Assembly (NCBI GenBank): GCA_902783515.1
Contig: CACZRK010000223.1
Location: forward strand, 1-6,132
Length of the DNA: 6,132 bases
Origin: an uncultured Coriobacteriaceae bacterium
Lineage (GTDB): Bacteria; Actinomycetota; Coriobacteriia; Coriobacteriales; UMGS124
Direction: 5' to 3'
In this document: piece after piece, positions 4,406-6,132 of the stretch
Position numbering within the stretch: position 1 is the first letter of the stretch
Layout of the letters: every line of letters begins with the position of its first letter
Made by a program: the position numbers and the translations under genes
The notes under the pieces: generated by a model
What the model was told of the DNA's origin: nothing
What the model saw: the letters and a program-made list of their open reading frames with translations, nothing else
Database searches by the model: none

Positions 4406-5973
4406 CGAACCATCCCCATGAGCGTGAGCAGGTCCTGCCTGCTGTGGACGCCCAGCTTGCGATAGGCGTTCTTCGCGTAGCCGCGCACGGTGTTCTCCGC
4501 GATCCCGAAGGCGTCGGCGATGTAGCCCTTGCTCCTGCCGACGCAGATGAGCTGGACGACCTCCACCTCGCGGCGCGTGAGCCCGTGCGCGAGCCCGACC
4601 TCCTCGCAGCGGCTCATGACGTCGTGCATGAGCTGGGCGTACACGGGCTCCTCGACGGCGTCGGCGGCCGCAGGCGACGCGGCGGGGGACGTGGCGGAGG
4701 GGGACGGCGTCTCGGGGTCCGACCCGCCCGGCGTCGTCAGGACGGCGCCAGAGGAGAAGAGCACGTCCTCGTCCCTCGTCTGACGGATGGCCACGAACGC
4801 GACGCCGAACAGGACGTACGCGACCGCGAGGATGACGGTGATCGAGGGCCCCGTCGACCCCGCGGCGCGCGCGACGAGCATGCCCGCCGCGGTCGCCAGC
4901 GAGAAGGCCGCCCAGCCGATGCCGAAGGTGACGTAGGGGTGCGTCTCGCGCTGCGTGACGAACGCGCACAGCACGTACAGCAGCAGCGTGAACACGCCGA
5001 AGCGCGCGAACAGCGAGGCGACGGCGGCGGCGGGCGCGCTGGCACTGCCGAACAGCGCGAGCGCGAGCAACACGGTGAGCAGCAGGAACAGCGCAACCTG
5101 GCACAGCGTGTTCAGGCGGATCTCGCTCCTCGTGCGCACGACCCACACGAGCAGCGCCAGCGTGGCGGCGAGCAGCAGCGCCGACCCCGCGACGCTGACC
5201 ACCTGGCCGAACTGCGCGAGCTCGTACGGCGTGCGGACGAGCCCCGCAACGAAGCCGTACACGGCGAACTCCCCGACGAACAGCCAGTACGTCCGGCCGA
5301 GCCCCGCGGGCTCACGCCCCATGGCCGCGTCGGCGCCCGCGTCTGCGTCGTGCTGGGCGGAGCGCAGCCAGGCGATGCCGCGGCGCGCGACGACGGAGCA
5401 CAGCGGCGCCGCCACGACGCCGATCCAGGGCAGTGCGGCGTCGGGCATCAGACCGCACGCGACGCGCACGACGTAGCTCAGGCACAGGCCGCCGAGCAGC
5501 TGCGCCGAGGCGAGCCTCAGGGGCATGCGCGAGAACATGCGGAAGAGGTCTAGGTAGAGCCAGGTTGACGCCATGCCCGCGGCAAGGCAGAGCAGCGGGG
5601 CAAGCAGCGGATCTCCCGCCAGGCGCGCGAGGGCGACGGGCGCAAGCGCCGCCAGCGCGCCAAAGGCCACGGCGGGCGCGAGCCCCTCCTCCCCGCGGCG
5701 CGCGCCCGACGGCCGCCGGGCACGCGAGGCCGGCGTGGCAACCGTAAGCGCGAGCGCCAGCACCACGGCGAGCGCGAGCACGCCACGCCCCAGGTAATAC
5801 AGGGACAGCGATCCGTGCGGTCCCGCGAGCAGCGTCCGCGTGAAGACGTACTGCCAGGCAAAGACGCCGAACGGCGCGAGACCAAGCAGGACGACCCGCG
5901 GGTTTCGCGCGTCCACGCGGTCGCGGCGGTCAGCCTCCGGGGGCGCAGGTGTCGTCCGTGCCGTCTCGCCCAA
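4402..5973 (-). CDS. Membrane-anchored LuxR-family transcriptional regulator (first of pair)
   Basis: A 523-residue protein with an Arg-rich cytoplasmic start (1-26) and about twelve membrane helices (near 27-46, 57-79, 98-118, 122-138, 154-175, 181-198, 228-247, 254-278, 287-308, 317-338, 347-366, 376-396). A Pro/Ser/Ala linker (408-440) leads to a LuxR/GerE HTH (464-519). HTH landmarks are TRRE (466-469), VGRSKGYIA (478-486), IAENTVRGY (491-499) and KLGVHSRQDLL (506-516). The usual TVK-x-H is TVR-G-Y here, so its DNA contacts may differ from those of the second regulator. The two proteins share architecture but look clearly divergent outside the HTH. The start is TTG 5973, supported by GGAGAGG (5984-5990) ten bases upstream. 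A GTG at residue 20 (5916) is a less likely alternative with no good Shine-Dalgarno. It is first in the presumed operon. A role in controlling the flavoprotein is inference. Confidence 0.9.
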   Translation of the reverse strand: MGETARTTPAPPEADRRDRVDARNPRVVLLGLAPFGVFAWQYVFTRTLLAGPHGSLSLYYLGRGVLALAVVLALALTVATPASRARRPSGARRGEEGLAPAVAFGALAALAPVALARLAGDPLLAPLLCLAAGMASTWLYLDLFRMFSRMPLRLASAQLLGGLCLSYVVRVACGLMPDAALPWIGVVAAPLCSVVARRGIAWLRSAQHDADAGADAAMGREPAGLGRTYWLFVGEFAVYGFVAGLVRTPYELAQFGQVVSVAGSALLLAATLALLVWVVRTRSEIRLNTLCQVALFLLLTVLLALALFGSASAPAAAVASLFARFGVFTLLLYVLCAFVTQRETHPYVTFGIGWAAFSLATAAGMLVARAAGSTGPSITVILAVAYVLFGVAFVAIRQTRDEDVLFSSGAVLTTPGGSDPETPSPSATSPAASPAAADAVEEPVYAQLMHDVMSRCEEVGLAHGLTRREVEVVQLICVGRSKGYIADAFGIAENTVRGYAKNAYRKLGVHSRQDLLTLMGMVR

Positions 5974-6132
5974 GGGTCATCCGCCTCTCCGCTGATGCTC
6001 AGGGCCCCGATGTCGCCCTGCGCTCGCCATCACGCCCCCCGGCGCGTGCGCTCATGTGATGCGTCCGTCGCCATTATACGGCCGATTCGCGCGGGCTCGG
6101 CGCGAGGCGCGGCGCCCGCAACGCCCGCGACC
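5974..6132 (-). promoter_or_regulatory. Leader and promoter region of the regulator operon
   Basis: A perfect TATAAT on the minus strand (6078-6073) would place the transcript start near 6066 and give a leader of about 93 bases. No good -35 element is visible at 16-18 bases. Instead an inverted pair GCGGGC (6091-6096) / GCCCGC (6114-6119) covers that area, which suggests activator dependence or an operator. The leader contains CAGGGC (6000-6005) / GCCCTG (6015-6020), a short hairpin. The ribosome binding site GGAGAGG is at 5984-5990. No gene is seen to the right edge. Confidence 0.5.

Noticed and set aside
4406..5146. N-terminal extension of the second regulator to give a 728-residue protein
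   Set aside because: The extra 247 residues are Arg/His-rich shadow sequence out of frame with the first regulator. The ATG at 4405 with the ATGA overlap and a Shine-Dalgarno explains the start.
4342..5553. 403-codon plus-strand frame opposite the first regulator
   Set aside because: It is dominated by Arg, Gly, Glu and His with no recognisable fold, and is an antisense artefact of GC-rich codons.

Overview
This window is very GC-rich. It carries three genes, all on the minus strand, plus long non-coding flanks. Three things suggest a gut actinobacterium of class Coriobacteriia, most likely Eggerthellaceae: the base composition, a Tat-exported fumarate-reductase-like flavoprotein, and LuxR-type regulators whose N-terminal halves are 12-helix membrane domains. 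That placement is inference from gene style, not a sequence match. No RNA genes, CRISPR array or transposase were recognised.

Layout, in direction of transcription (right to left). A GC-rich leader at 5974-6132 holds a TATAAT -10 box. Next is a 523-residue membrane LuxR regulator (4402-5973), then a second, 481-residue one (2960-4405) that starts inside the stop codon of the first (ATGA overlap). A 255-base gap (2705-2959) carries a promoter candidate with a palindrome in its spacer, then a strong hairpin, then a clear ribosome binding site. The third gene (893-2704) encodes a 603-residue Tat-signal FAD oxidoreductase. Its 3' side (1-892) has no convincing gene. It holds a G-quadruplex-forming tract, a 60-base repeat present twice, at least four hairpins including a good intrinsic terminator, and an AT-rich island with a 34-base perfect palindrome.

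Working model: the two membrane regulators sense a small molecule, or the state of the membrane, and control the exported flavoprotein. The flavoprotein would reduce or otherwise transform an extracytoplasmic substrate. This arrangement resembles the regulator-enzyme pairs known from Eggerthella and its relatives. The substrate cannot be named from sequence. By eye, two of the three catalytic positions of soluble fumarate reductases are replaced, so fumarate is an unlikely substrate. The enzyme has no cytochrome or FMN-binding domain, so its electron donor must be encoded elsewhere.

The best candidates for something undescribed are the paired, translationally coupled regulators and the structured non-coding region at 250-840. 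The two copies of the 60-base repeat in that region keep the same GAAA-capped stem, with one two-sided base change that preserves pairing.
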